DNA from: Mycteria americana | Lineage: Eukaryota; Chordata; Aves; Ciconiiformes; Ciconiidae | Direction of reading: 5' to 3' | Length of the DNA stretch: 64,000 nt | Assembly (NCBI RefSeq): GCF_035582795.1 | Contig: NC_134367.1 | Location: 57,753,562 to 57,817,561 of the forward strand | Shown here: positions 33,541 through 46,509 of the stretch, piece after piece | Numbering within the stretch: position 1 is the first letter of the stretch | How the letters are laid out: each line of letters opens with the position of its first letter | Made by a program: the position numbers and the translations under genes | Notes under the pieces: model-generated | Seen by the model: the letters and a program-made list of their open reading frames with translations, nothing else | What the model was told of the DNA's origin: nothing | Database searches by the model: none

Positions 33541-33728
33541 TTGACATCTTGAGAACACCTAGTCCAACGTCTGCTCAAGCAGGGTCAGCTATAGCAGGTT
33601 GCCCAGGACTCTGCCTAGTCAGCTTTTGACTATGTCCACAGATGGAGGTTCCACGATGTCTCTGGGCAACCTGTTCCAGTGTTTGACAACCCTCACAGTA
33701 AAAGAGGTTTTTCTTGTGTTCAGATGGG
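33541..33728 (-). mobile_element. CR1 LINE 3' end fragment, minus strand
   Basis: CTAGTCCAACGTCTGCTCAA, GCAGGTTGCCCAGGACTCTG and CAACCTGTTCCAGTGTTTGA are complemented CR1 3' UTR and ORF2 end. The tail itself is no longer visible. Both it and the fragment at 32.5 kb lie in the same orientation 850 bp apart, so they could be one insertion split by later sequence, though they overlap in content and are better read as two insertions. Confidence 0.88.
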
Positions 33729-35054
33729 ATTAACAGTGCTGATATTCAAGAATTTGAATTAGGATAAGTCTTCTTGTTGAGATCGTGCTTAATGTCCAAA
33801 GAGAAAAGGACTAACTGAGAGCTCTCATGGTGTTCTTATCCACAGAGATCTAGCTGTAGAGATTCAGACTATGCAGAAAAAGAACCCAACAACAACACAG
33901 TTTTGTAGGATGAAGAAAAAGAGAACAGTCCATGTCTGTGTACTGTCTTCTTCTTCCAAAAAGACTGTTCAGACATCTACAGTTGAATTCCTTTATCATT
34001 TTTGTGTCCCTGTGAAGAATGATCTGTTTCCCTGTGTGTTAAGAGGATTAATTCTGTCTCTGGTTCTTTTGAAATGCATGTTATAGAGAAGATGCCACTG
34101 GTATTTTAAAGGGTTCATACAATTTAGGAAGTAAGGCCAAAAGGGCCTCCATTAGGTCAGAACAATTCCATCCTGTAAGATAAGGAATAGGAAAGACCAG
34201 ACAGGCCAAAGAGTTTGCAGCATCAGAGAACCCTGCAGTAATTTGCAGAGAATTGACTAGGTAAGTTATGCTGTATGAGGCAGAGGAAAGCAGAGATAAT
34301 ACCAGTCTGTTTGGGAGCCTTGCCAATCTCATCAGGCAGCAAATTTCCCCATACACCAAATCCAGCAATCAGCATAGCTTTTTGAGCAAGACACATCAGC
34401 CAAGTCACCTGAGAGGTTTTCCTACACTATGTAATGTGACATTTCTGATAGTCCTGAGGAATATGAGAAATCATTCAGGAAACGATATTAAACATATGAC
34501 AAGAATTACCCTTCCCTGAGACCCCTGATGGACTGAGAAGGGAATCCTGATAGAAGGAAATTTGATGTGTTGACAACTCACAGACATAAGACTATTTATA
34601 TCTTTGTAATTGAGTCCAAAAGACGGCTGGGGCTGATAACACTGTGTGACTTTGAAACCATGGGAGCCCAGACCATTTCACACATTATTCTCCCTCCTGT
34701 TTGAGTTTCGCAGGTTGATGATCTAGCAGGATGGCTCCAAGATTTATACAGTATATGCATTCAGCATAGTTTGAACTATTGTGTGAGTCTGAACCCCGAG
34801 CCAGCTTGACAATGTAAGCGTACCTATGCACTAGAGCTGTACAGTGGTAGAAGAAGGAAAAGGCGGACCAATGCATACAAAGTGAAGGCACAAAAATATC
34901 CAATTGAAATTTAAGCATTAGTCCCAGTGAAGCATTAGTGTGTGTTTGAAATAATATCTTGCATACTCTAAAGCATGTCTTCTGTTCATAAACTTTGAAG
35001 CTCTGAGTTATAGACGATGTTTTGCAAACAAATTTTTTCTATATGCCAGTGATA
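33729..35054. other. Non-coding, nothing recognised
   Basis: No element or gene recognised. Open frames up to 95 codons at 34081-34368 (minus) and 34268-34519 (plus) carry no motif. Confidence 0.5.
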
Positions 35055-36676
35055 ATCCTTCAGTCTTCTCTGGCAACCACTCTCTTCAACCGTCCCAAGT
35101 CAATGTTGGGGACAGGGAGGTAAAGCCCCTCCCACTGTAAGGGAAGATCAGGTTCGTGACCACCTGAGGAACCTGAACATATATAAGTTTAGGGGACCTG
35201 ACGAGAGACATCCCAGAGTCCTGAGGGAATTGGCTGATGTAGCTGCCAAGCCACTCTCCATGGTATTTGAAAAGTCATGGCAGTCAGGTGAAGTCCCTGG
35301 TGACTAGGAGAAGGGAAACATTGTGCCCACCTTTAAAAAGGGTAGAAAGGATGACCCTGGGAACTACTGACCTGTCAGCCTCACCTCTGCTAAAGCACAT
35401 GGAGGACAGGGAGGTGATTCGAGACAGCCAACATGGCTTCACCAAGGACAAGTCCTGCCTGACCAACCTAGTGGCTTTCTATGAGGGAGTTACCACATCA
35501 GTGGACAAGGGAAAAGCAATGGATGTCATCTATCTGGACTTCTGTAAAGCCTTTGACATGGTCCCCCACAACATCCTTCCCTCTAAATTGGAGAGATATG
35601 GATCTGATGGGTAGGACTGTTCAGTGGATAAGGAATTGGTTGGATGGTCACATCCAGAGGGTAGTGGTCAACAGCTCAATGTCCAGATGGAGATCAGTGA
35701 TGAGTGGTGTCCCTCAGGGGTTTGTACTGGGAGCAGTGCTCTTCAATATTTTCATCATGACATAGGCAGTGGGATTGAGTGCACCCTCAGCAAGTTTGCA
35801 GATGACACCAAGCTGAGTGGTGCAGTTGACACACCAGAAGGACGGGATGTCATCCAGAGGGACCTGGACAAGCTGGAGAAGTGGGCCTGTGTGAACATCA
35901 TGAGGTTCAACAAGGCCAAGTGCAGGGTCCTACACCTGGGTCAGAGCAATCCTCAGTTTTAATACAGGCTGGGGGATGATGTGATTGAGAGCAGCCCTGT
36001 GGAGAAGGACTTGGGTGTACTGATGGACGACAAGCTGGACATGAGCCAACAATGTGGTCTCGCAGCCCAGAAGGCCAACGCTATCCTGGGCGGCATCAAA
36101 AGAAGTGTGGCCAGCAGGTTGAGGGAGGTGATTCTGCCCCTCTACTCTGCTCTAGTATGGCCTCACCTGGAGTACTGCATCCAGCTCTGGAGCCCTCAGC
36201 ACAAGAAGGACATGGAGGTGTTGGAGAGGGTCCAGAGGAGGGCCACAAAATTGATACAAGGACTGGAGCACCTCTCCTACGAGGACAGGCTGAGAGAGTT
36301 GGGGCTGTTCAGCCTGGAGAAGAGAAGGCTGCGGGAAGACCTTATAGCAGCCTTCCAGTACTTAAAGGGGGCCTACAGGAAAGATGGGGACAGACTTTTT
36401 AGGAAGGCCTGTTGTGACAGGACAAGGAGTAATGGTTTTAAACTAAGGGAGGGCAGATTTAGACTGGATTTAAGAAAGAAATTTTTTACAATGAGGGTGG
36501 TGAGGCACTGGAGCAGGTTGCCCAGAGATTTAGTGGAGGCTCCATCCCTGGAAGGACAGGTTGGATGGGGCTCTGAGCAACCTGATCTAGTTGAAGATGT
36601 CCCTGCTTATTGCAGGGGGGTTGGATTAGATGACCTTTAAAGGTCCCTTCCAACCCAAAGCACTCTGTGATTCTAT
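35055..36676 (+). mobile_element. CR1 LINE, 1.6 kb, plus strand
   Basis: CR1 in + orientation from about 35055 (CAGTCTTCTCTGGCAACC region) to a short TGATTCTATAATC tail at 36676. It covers all of the reverse transcriptase and the C-terminal region. The 5' end is truncated inside ORF2, upstream of the fingers domain. It is the longest CR1 here. Its last 700 bp closely match the copy at 602-1368. Confidence 0.95.
35267..36640 (+). pseudogene. CR1 ORF2 reverse transcriptase, frameshifted
   Basis: First Asp block [14 protein letters not shown] in one frame ends at TAG 35612. [10 protein letters not shown] lies in a second frame (to 35765). The active site FADD at 35795-35806 is back in the first frame. 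A TAA at 35960-35962 follows, then the same frame stays open from 35981 through [20 protein letters not shown] and [14 protein letters not shown]. Near 36552 a short deletion relative to the 0.6-kb copy (which has ACATTCAAGGTC there) removes the normal C-terminus and shifts the frame. So there are at least two frameshifts, one nonsense codon and one small deletion. Confidence 0.92.
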
Positions 36677-38659
36677 AATCCATCTCTGCACCACAAGACA
36701 CTGAGCATACCATGTAAACTGGATAAGATGAAAACATGCTCATAAGAGCCAGAAAAGTAGCCATTTTGTTGCACCCAAGGGCTAGTATTTAGAAATCTTG
36801 ATTATGACACCATTGTAGTTTGCTATGCGCAAGCAATGAAACTACTCCATATTTCTCTCCCAGCTGGGGCAAAATAGTCACCCAGCTAACACAAATTAGG
36901 AGGCTTGCTGAGTTTCTGTTTGCAAGGCACTTTCAGACCCTCTGGTAGAACATCTAATCTGAATGCTGTGTTCTATTGATACATGCATTATAAAATGTAT
37001 TTGTCAGATGGTGGCAGGTTATGATCTATGGCCAAAAAATAATCAGATCGCAGAATATTTTGCAGGAGCAATATTTCAAGAGAAATTACTCTTGATGGAG
37101 CACCTTAGACAAGCAACCCATTTTTACATGTTAATTTACATGCTGAAGCATAATATAAATGTTAAAACCCTAGATGGCTTTGGAGCAGGAGAAAAATGTT
37201 CCCTGTTACTCTCTCCTGCTCCAAACCTATGCATAGCCCCAGCACTTATTTTTTTCACAGCTCTCGCGTTTCTTGGGCTTCCATCACTGTCTCTAAATAA
37301 AAATTCTAGGACACAGAGAGGAGAGTAATTCAGGTGAGGGCTTAAGGCACATTGCTCCATAGCTGAAAACTGCCAAAATCAGCCAATTACAAATTCATTG
37401 AAGTTACAGTCGATATTACACTTTCAATTTTATGAATGTTCTTTCAAAAAGACTCTTTTTTCAACTGTATAGAAGAAAAAAAGCCCATACCCATGCAAGT
37501 CTCCCAAACAATTAATTGGACTGCAGAGTGAAACACTGGTTCTGTAGTTTGGTTAAAAGGACGTCCTAATGGCTTGTGGATTGGAAGGTCTATAGTAACA
37601 CATCTGCTAGAGATAAACCAGCCTTAAAGAACTGTGCTTTAAGATGTCTGAGGGTATTCTGAATGAAAGCTTCAATGGCCATTTTCACATTAATATAATT
37701 ACAACATCAGAAAGGGAAAACAGACAGAATTTCCCTAACTTTGTCAAAAAAGCTGAAGAAAATCTATTTGCATCACTGAAGTAAGAGAATATAAGTGTAT
37801 CTATGAGCAGCTGGTTAAAACTTTCAGACGGCAAATTATGCATAGACATTTAAATGAGTTTTTATGTGGCATGCTCTGATGAAGGGAATGTCTTCCAGCT
37901 GGGATGTAGTCAGAATTGCCAGTAAACTTTATCACTGTATTATGATGTAAAATTTATCATTATATCACTGCATCAGTAATTTGAGGATATTACTATTTCT
38001 TTTTTACTACCCCACTTCCTCAGCTGGGCTCTGTAGGCTATAAGCTTAATTGCTGAAGATCATAGACATTCTCTAATTCCAACTTTTTTTTCTCTGCTAT
38101 GCCACTTCATCACCTTTCCTTACTCCTAACATTATTCCTTTAAAAATGAGGCACAGTGAGTTCAAGCTCATTGACATTAAACAGATTGGTAGTTACTTTT
38201 AATCTAGATCCTATGTTTTAAATGTTTCAGGTTTAGGAAAGAAAATTTTTTATTTAGGGCAAATGTAAACAATAGTCAAATGTGATTTTGAAGTGTACTG
38301 AAGAATTCTTACATTCTACCCTATCTCTTCCCTTCATTCCTTTTTGCTGCTTTCATTTTTACGACTTATATAATTTTCTTCACTTTCTGACCACTTGCTG
38401 ACTCAGCTGCTGACATACTTTTAATTTAAATGATAACTTTCACTAACATCACTGGGAGGTTAGGGTGCAAAAAGACTTCCTTGAACCAGGAAGAATATGG
38501 AACAAGTCAGAGACAGGAAATAGCAATAATGGAAGTACATGGTTAGTTATATAGGTTAGATAAGTGCACAGTGTAATCATTCAGAATCAGATTCTTTCCT
38601 TAAGTAACTGCTTTAACCTGTATGTCTACTGTAGTTTCCTAGTGAGTTCTACAATGAAT
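36677..38659. other. 2.0 kb non-coding, nothing recognised
   Basis: No element identified. A 121-codon plus frame at 36963-37328 has no family motif and a counter-frame on the other strand, so it is taken as chance. Confidence 0.5.
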
Positions 38660-39160
38660 GAGTTAGAATTCTTCAGCCTAAAAATGAGATGAGTTGGGGT
38701 GTATGATAGAAGTCTATGATTCTAAGTTATTAGTGGCATGGAGATAGACTGGGAGACATGGAGATAGATGGGACTGACTGGTTACTGTGCCTTCCAACAC
38801 ACTAACCATCCAATGAAACTAGGAGGAAAAATCAAAAGAAGACACCTCTTCACTGCATAGATTTTAGACTACAGAAGTCCTTGACAAAAGATCTTATAGT
38901 TGAAAAGGCTCAAGGGGAACCTGAACAAATACTTATAGAGAGATTGCTTAACGTTATTTTAACCATACCAAGCTTGGACTATCCACCAACCTGGAAAAAA
39001 ACAGAGGCTAGGAGAACACACACAGAAAGTATCATATATGTTTTTCCTAGCCTTACTCCTACCTAGACTTCTACTTGTAATCAGTGTTGGAAACAGGATA
39101 TTGGGCTAATTGAAGCCCTGGTCTGAAACTGCATGGCTCTGCTTTGGTTCATAAGTTTTC
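38660..39160 (+). mobile_element. Very old CR1 LINE 3' remnant
   Basis: Matches the 3' end of an old CR1 type common in reptile genomes. Cues are TTCAGCCTAAAAATGAGATG, GATAGAAGTCTATGATTCTA, TAGTGGCATGGAGATAGAC, CCAATGAAACTAGGAGGAA, and the end GTTGGAAACAGGATATTGGG followed by CTAATTGAAGCCCTGGTCTG. No simple-repeat tail. A 20-base near-tandem duplication starting CATGGAGATAGA lies at 38737-38776. It is heavily diverged, much older than the other copies, and would be expected at the same place in many birds. Confidence 0.68.
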
Positions 39161-39682
39161 TTACAAACACTGGCATATTTTATTCTACTTTATGGCAGTG
39201 GTTCCCATACTATGTTCCATTCAATATACCCATAGAAATGATTCACATCCACTTACAAGCTTGATGATGAAGGGATATACACTTCTCTGACACTATTTAT
39301 TAAAAAATCTTTCCAAGTTCTGCATCTATTACATGGGTTTGGTACTCACTTACTCACTGTTTCCATTATTTTAAGTCATGCTTTCCTTGTGTTTTCCTCT
39401 TTCCTATCTTTAAATATTAATCCTTCATTATTTTGTTGTTACCAGTTTCAGTTCTTGAAGCCTTATGAGTTTTTAAATTTATAACTATTTTTTGTTCTAT
39501 TAAATCCTCCTCAGGACTAGCCACTGTCACCAATTTTAAAAGACATTGCCAGAAAGCATGCATTTTTGTGTATGTGCATGACAGAACCACAATTTTCAAT
39601 ATTTTTTGTCTGTTTCTATAATTTGCATGTTCTGTTGGGGAGGATTTACATTTAATTCTGTGACATGTTTAGTGTCAGCTAT
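39161..39682. other. Non-coding, nothing recognised
   Basis: Spacer between the old CR1 and the solo LTR. AT-rich, no feature. Confidence 0.5.
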
Positions 39683-39687
39683 GCTAC

Positions 39688-40033
39688 TGTCCTGGTTTCA
39701 GCTAGGATAGAGTTAGTCTTCTTCCTGGTAGCTGGTATAGTGCTGTGTTTTTGATTTAGTATGAGAATAATGTTGGTAACACGCTGATGTTTTAGTTGTT
39801 GCTAAGTAGTGCTTACACTGGTCAAGGACTGTTCAGCTCCTCATGCCCTGCCAGCAAGAAGCTAGGAGGGGGCACAGCCAGGACAGCTGACCCAAACCGG
39901 CCCATACCATATGATGTCATGCTCAGTATATAAACTGGGGGGAGTTGGCCCAATTCTCTCCCCCATCCCACTGGGGGGTAAGTGAGCGAACAGCTGTGTG
40001 GTGTTTCGCTGCCTGCCAGGTTAAACCACAACA
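39688..40033 (+). mobile_element. Solo LTR, same family as the 9-kb ERV, internally deleted
   Basis: Begins TGTCCTGGTTTCAGCTAGG and ends GGTTAAACCACAACA. It is flanked by GCTAC (39683-39687) and GCTAT (40034-40038), a 5-bp target duplication with one transition. Relative to the 567-bp LTR at 8995 it lacks about 200 bp (equivalent to about 9274-9473, including the ATTAAA signal) plus about 12 bp farther upstream. It fixes the LTR termini of the family. Produced by LTR-LTR recombination that removed the internal region, followed or preceded by the deletion. Confidence 0.93.
39927..39934 (+). promoter_or_regulatory. TATA-like box in the solo LTR
   Basis: TATATAAA in the U3 part of the solo LTR. 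Both LTRs of the 9-kb ERV read TACAGAAA at the same place, so this copy keeps a better core promoter. Activity is not shown. Confidence 0.45.
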
Positions 40034-41425
40034 GCTATGATTACTTAAAAAATAACAGTTTTATTCCTATACAATATCACAAGGAAAATTCAATACATGT
40101 AATTTCAGACCTTTGATTTTTATTGACTTGGTTTTAACAAGTTGCCACAAAATAAACAACATACCAACAGCTAAGTCCTTTGAGATCAGTCAGTAAACTG
40201 TATTAAAAAGTTTAATTGTCAAGCTGACATCATGTCAGCCACAGAGAAGGATTAAATATGAATTAATAAGCAGAACGATTCATTCTGGTTATATAGACAG
40301 CTATCTAAATTTGGGGTTTGATCTGTCATTGCATGTCAGCATTTTAAAACAGCAAAGTAGTAAAAACACAAGAAAAATAATCATTTGTATTAAACACTGG
40401 GATACATACACACTTCAATAACTACCTAGAAAATATATTACAAGTAGCAAAACCTGCCCCAAACCTCGGCAGATGAAACTTGGTGCCTTTATTCATGAAT
40501 CTATTAGCTTTCTACTGAGTCAGCATTGTGCTAGCATGTAAGTCATTCTCATCTTTCTAATTGAATTCCCTTGTAAAGAAAACATGAGTTTTGGGGCTGT
40601 ACCTGATTAAATAAGGTTGCATTTTCTGATCTGTCTTGGATTTTGGAGGGGCTTTTTTATGTCAGTAAATAGGCAAACTGCTATCTAGCTTTTTCCTATT
40701 GGTACAAAATGTGCAATCCATGGAGCATATTATAATATGTCCCATGACATGAAGGAGTGCCCATGGTGAATGTGAAGACACTTAACAATCGCCAGAGCTA
40801 TCTCTTATGTTCTGTATTAACTGACTGAATAAATCAGGTGACTTTTAACATAGTGTGGGTCTTTTGGGTACTTCAGTTTGATTATATATTTTTAATAAGA
40901 CCTCACTGCTGCAATAATAAAATGTTCCCACTGAAAAGAAAGCTAGCTAGCTTAGCCATGCAGTTGGTTTTCCAAAGCTGTGGGAAAACTGCATTGAGGC
41001 ATAATGTTCTTAGTCAATGGAAGTTGATTGATTCAGCTGTCTTTACAAGAAGCATGAATTTATAAGTAAACAGCTGGACTTTCCAGAAGCTGATCTGCAC
41101 CTGTACTATGTGAGACTTCTGCCTTCAATATGCCCTGCTGGTAAAATCATTTCATTTGGCTTTGCCTCTTAGAAGAATACTGTACCTGAAACCAAAATGG
41201 AATATAGGGTCTTGCTTCTCCAAGGACTGCCCTGAAAAGATCCAGGTCCTTCTTACCACCACCACCTTGGGGAAATGGAAGCGCTGGACAGATAAAAAAT
41301 AATCTCATCACATGTTTGCAAAGCCATCAGCTAATCTCATCCCCTCTTAGGACTTTCCCCTTCCCCCTCTGGCAGAGTGTTTGCTTTTATCCTTAGCCTC
41401 TATGGCAACTTGCAGGAGCTGGACC

Positions 41426-41522
41426 TAATTGTGACTGAAAACTTCTTCGTTTAATTGAAACAGGATATTGTAATTGATTTTGAAATCCCAAATGGACCAG
41501 CAGTTTCCCTGTGGTTTCATTA
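41426..41522. promoter_or_regulatory. Cluster of homeodomain-type TAATTG cores (weak candidate)
   Basis: TAATTG occurs at 41426-41431, 41452-41457 and 41471-41476, with a further ATTA at 41519-41522. The core is the classic homeodomain binding sequence, but it is short and AT-rich sequence yields it often. Three in 51 bases is suggestive only. Confidence 0.2.
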
Positions 41523-44500
41523 GGAAAGTTTTGTATAGCTTTTAGTAGCTATATTCATGGGGAGCAGTGGAGGCATTCGAACAGAGAAAGGAGGCATTTA
41601 ATGGCCCCACCTGTTTGTATGTACAAGATTGCATGATTATCCGCTTACAACAGCTAAAATGGAAACAGCTGTCTTAGAACAATTTAGAACTTTATCCCCT
41701 ACTTAACTGCACAAATAAAAAAAATCCATTTCCAGTGCAAATTATTCTTGACACCAGCTAAAGGTATTTAACAAGTTAGTTACATTTGTACTAAGGCCTT
41801 TAGGGTATTCATATCTATCCATGTGTTTCATCTTTAAAAATAATAGCATGCTGACAAAAGCTATGAAACACATACAGTGTGGGCAGGCGTCTCCAGCACA
41901 GTTGAGTGAAACTACCTAAATGCGGATCAGCAATCAGCTTCCCTTGTTACTGCTTTTCTAAGAGTCTGGATAAGCGACTGCCTGTAGTTGATGCCATGGT
42001 GCTTTGTAATGTGTCTCTGTCTGAGTATCTCAAAAGACATTGCAAAAAATATTATTTGGAATGCCTTGAGCTAGTACAGCCTGTCTACAGACCCCAACAA
42101 CAGCTGTCTCACGTATTTTAAAAGAGCTGTCTCTACTGGTTTCCTCCCAGCATGAACAGAAAATTACAAACATTAAAAGCCTATTGGTACACCCAGCCTT
42201 TGTACTTTTTTTTTGCCTACAGTACAATACATTATGCTTTGAATTTTACTCCCAAAGATTCTACTGTCAAAAACAACAGTGGGCATTTAGGGAGAAGTAT
42301 TTTTCTGAAGATGCAGAATGGATTGACACAGTGACTCATGTCAGGTCTGAAAGTGTACAGGGCTCTTCAAACCAGCATGGATAACCCAGATGTTTTAGGG
42401 GTAAGAAATTTGCAGCAGCTTTTTTTGCTTAAAAATCATGTGCTGCTCGAATGCCTCAGCAGCACTTCTGTGGCAAGATGGGTGAATTCTCTTACCCCAA
42501 GCTATTAAGGAACAGCTGCTTCAATAAAAGATTTGGGGAACTCCCCAGTTCTCTATTCCCTCTCTTGCTCCCCACAGAGCAAGAAGGCAAGGAGGATTTA
42601 TTTAAAGTTATGCTATGTCTTTAGACTTCTTGAAAAGCCAGGTGAATTCTCTATAGGCACTCTGTTTCCATATGAACTAATTATTTTGCCCAACTGTCTC
42701 ACTTTTCTTTCCAGACACTTCTTAATTAGCTTCTACTTAATACAGTCTCTATATTGTATTTTCAGCACCTCACCTCCATCATGTTCCATGATTTTTTTTC
42801 CCACCTGGAGAATTGTAAGGTCTTCATCTCCCAGACAGATTCCATGGAGTCTAAAAAGGTTTGAATTCATATATTAGCTATTTCCTCAGCAACAATGCTT
42901 ATAGAGTCGTCTTCTTGGACACAAGTTTCCATGAAACTTTAAAAAATTAATTATCTTTGAAACTATGTTCCTTCATTAAATAAAATGGAAATCAGGTACC
43001 AGGTTAAAAAGGTATTAAGGAGAACATGCAGGCAGAATGAAGCACACATGCACAGGTTTGGAATCTTTAGTCATCAAGAATTCACAGAGAATAAAGGAAA
43101 AGAATGTCCTCCAGAAACGGGGGGTGGGGTTATCTTTTAGAATGCTAATGTTGAAATAATCTACTTAACAAATAGTAATAATAATAAATTCTTGAAAAAA
43201 TTAAATGATGGTCAAATGACACTTAAAAATTTTCTTGCTTTGAATTACGTGATCATTTGTGGCGACGTGTGGCTCATTCCTCTCCTTTCAGAATGAGACT
43301 AGGGACATTTCTGAATTTGCTTAGTGCTGCTTTGCCATACTGAGTTAGTCAGACACTCAAGGTCTAATTCTGTCTGGGATACTTCATCACACTGCAGGGT
43401 GATAATTTAAAAGCAAACAACAAAACCTCATCCTCGTTTTGTAAAGCAGCACAAAAATAACATGAAGTATGGTTTAGCTCAGGTAGATAATATTAAATAT
43501 GATGTCCCTTAAAAGCCTACAGGGTTTAAATCATTGTAATAGTACACATTATAATGGCTTATGATGCTGTGTGAGAAATGATCAGTGCTGCTCCTGCCTG
43601 TAACTCGGAAGACAAAGTTCCATGCTGGTGATGTGATATGAGCATTATGAGTCCATAATTTCTCACGTTCGTCTTGGACATTCAGCTTAATTCTTAGCCA
43701 GAGTGTAATGAGCATGAAGCACACAGAAGTGGTGAAAAGGGTGATCGAAGTTTTTCTAGTGGGACTCGTTTATTTTCTTTGCTCTTGTCTAATCCTCCTT
43801 TTGACTGGAGGTTACTTTGTAAGATCCTCATTATGCTAAAATGTGTTGTTAAATGCTAATTGAGAAAAGATAATAGCTTGAACTTTTAGACTAGTTCAGT
43901 AATCAGGAGCCTTCAGCTACCATATATGCTTGTTTCCTCATGCTAGACCAACTTGAGATTGCAATTTCTCCCCGTGGAAGATTTTTTCCCACTTTTTCTT
44001 GGAAACTAACTTTTTTCTGTTGTTCTAGTTCAGTTGATTATAATTTGGTATTTCAGTGAATTGACACTAATATTCATTAAACTAGTTTGTTCAGCCATAA
44101 TAAAGAGCAGCAACTGGAGGTCTTCATCAACTACCACATGGCAACTGGCCCACAGCAGAGCTGTGATTATTGTCACAATGCCAAATCCACCTTTTCTGCC
44201 CAGCTAAATAAATAAATAAAAGGGAAGACTAAACAACTCAGAGTGGTGGTACAAATAATTTCCTATCTGATTCAAGAGATCCTCTGACGCTAGTTTGGAG
44301 GATGAGCTGCCTTTGCTGTGGTTTGCATGCTGCGTGATCACATACTACAGAAATGCCACAAAAAAATACACAAGGGCTGAACATAACAGCAATAAGGATT
44401 ACAGAGAAGGGACAAGATGCAGATCTGCCTGGCCACCGCCATATCAGACAGCCCAGCATGTGCGTGTCAAATGATGTGAAACTGATGGTCTTTGGAGGGG

Positions 44501-46436
44501 TCAATAAAAGCCTTAACAACATTATGCTGCGGTAAATCTTTTCTAGAGCCCACAGCAGAACTGGGTTAAAGAATCTTCTGAAAGTGTTACCAAATCTTTG
44601 AAATGAGATCTGAATGGAAATAGAGGGTAGTGTGCAATTGTACTGTGCCATGCATTTCCCAGAAATAACAGCTGGCCATTTATCATATTATCTGGTCTTA
44701 CTATTTCCAGCGAAAAAATGATTTGATGACGTATTTACCACTGACTTTCTTAAAAGGCCTGGGTTCTCTTATTCTCTGACAAACTGCCATTGAAGCTGAA
44801 AGCACAAATCAGAATTTGGCCTCCAAAAAATAATAATATAATGAGGAAGGAAAACGGTCTTAGTTTGGATTGCAAGCTTATTGGCTTATGGAAAATGTTG
44901 CTATAAGTATCTCATAATGGATAGAAAGTCAAGTGGTTTGGATCATTAAACCTAGACTAAAAATAAATCGCTCAATTCCAGACCCAAAGGAAGTAGAGTA
45001 ATATTATCTCTTATATATGCATTTATGCTCTGCATTTGACTTATAGTGAGATATAGGGGTTTTAGAAAAGGGAGGGAAGTCTTGTAAATCATCAAAAGCC
45101 AGTGATGGGTACTGAAGGCTAGATTACTTAGAAAGTTAATCAAGCTTGACATCTTATTAATAATTGTTCCATGTTGTTTTCTAGCCTTGCTGATCAATCA
45201 GCACTGTACCTGTATGCAGCTATGGTATTGCCCTTTCTGGGCAGAATTTATTCTCAGATTCCCAGTAATGAAGGTAAAAGTTGTTCTTCTTTTCTGTGTA
45301 AGCATACATGTTTGTGAACCATGACAAAGAATGAAAACTTCAGAAGATAGGTACAATAGAGCGAAGGACACATCAGCTCTGCAAATTAACTTTGCCTGAC
45401 CATGTTGTTGCATTTAAATTATGACTTAAAGGGAAATTTTTGTTTCTGATATTAGTTGGTTCCAAATCTGTCCACTAAAACTTCCATAAAACATTATTAC
45501 TATTTGCAATAGTGGTTTTTTGTTCTACATGCTTAGGCTTTGAAAACTGAGTCAAACACCATATCTGTTTGACAGAGACTGTGAAACATGCATCATAGCT
45601 TCTGATCATTATTGATCTGATCTACATGACCAATATCTTTGCTCCCTTTATGAACTGCTTGAGGTTACTGTATTTTTACTACACTTCATCAAATTTATTT
45701 CCAGTAGTTCTCTAATGGTAATTTCTGATTCAAACTGTCTTCAACCAACTCCCCATGTTTTTTCTAATTCTCTCCAAAAATGCCCAGCTGTATGATTGGT
45801 AGCAACACACTGTGATGCTAGTAAGGTTACTTACTACCCTTTCAAGGGCATCACCATAGGCATGGATGTTTCATATCTATTCCACCTACTCAGAATTCTT
45901 TCCTTCTTTTGCACTCTTGTGGATGATTGGTGGTATATATAGAAATAAGTAATGTATGTATGACATGAACATGAAACTAGTTACTCAAACCATTAAACTT
46001 AAAAGGGGGGTGCGGGAGAGGAATAGGGCACAGGTCAATGACCTAAGTTACATATGCAGATTTGGTGCCTTGCAAACCTTTAAAGCTTCTAGCTTTAAAA
46101 TACAGCTTTTACTCTTTTGGCATCAGGTCATATTGTAATTGTATCTTTGTTTTTCCCAGATGTGGAGGCAGAATTTGTTTCCCTGGGGAAGACTGCTCTG
46201 CAGATAAGTGAATTTGGTCTCTTGGGCTCTGAATGGGACACCTTGTACCTTCTTCTAAAATGTTAATGGAAAAAAAAGATTATCATGCATATTTCAGTTA
46301 AAGTGACTCACATGATGATTAGCTCCTTCAGTTTCTTACCTGAACTGAATGAAGTAAAAAGCATCTGCATCATGGATGTTCTATAGTTCCTGTTCACAGT
46401 TATGCTGGAGTCATGCTACAGACTATTGACAAGTGA

Positions 46437-46509
46437 TACACAATGAATACCTTGCTAGTATTGTTAGTACACAATGAAAATCTTGCTATTACTGCTAGTA
46501 CACCAATAG
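46437..46509 (+). repeat. 31-bp tandem duplication (two copies plus part)
   Basis: TACACAATGAA starts units at 46437 and 46468, each 31 bases, agreeing at 26 of 31 positions. A third partial start (TACACCAATAG) follows at 46499. Confidence 0.85.

Noticed and set aside
36963..37328. 121-codon plus-strand frame
   Set aside because: No motif, a counter-frame on the other strand, hydrophobic stretch of mixed composition. Treated as chance.
44238..44651. 137-codon minus-strand frame outside repeats
   Set aside because: No family motif, another open frame on the opposite strand, no splice context. Consistent with chance in 64 kb.
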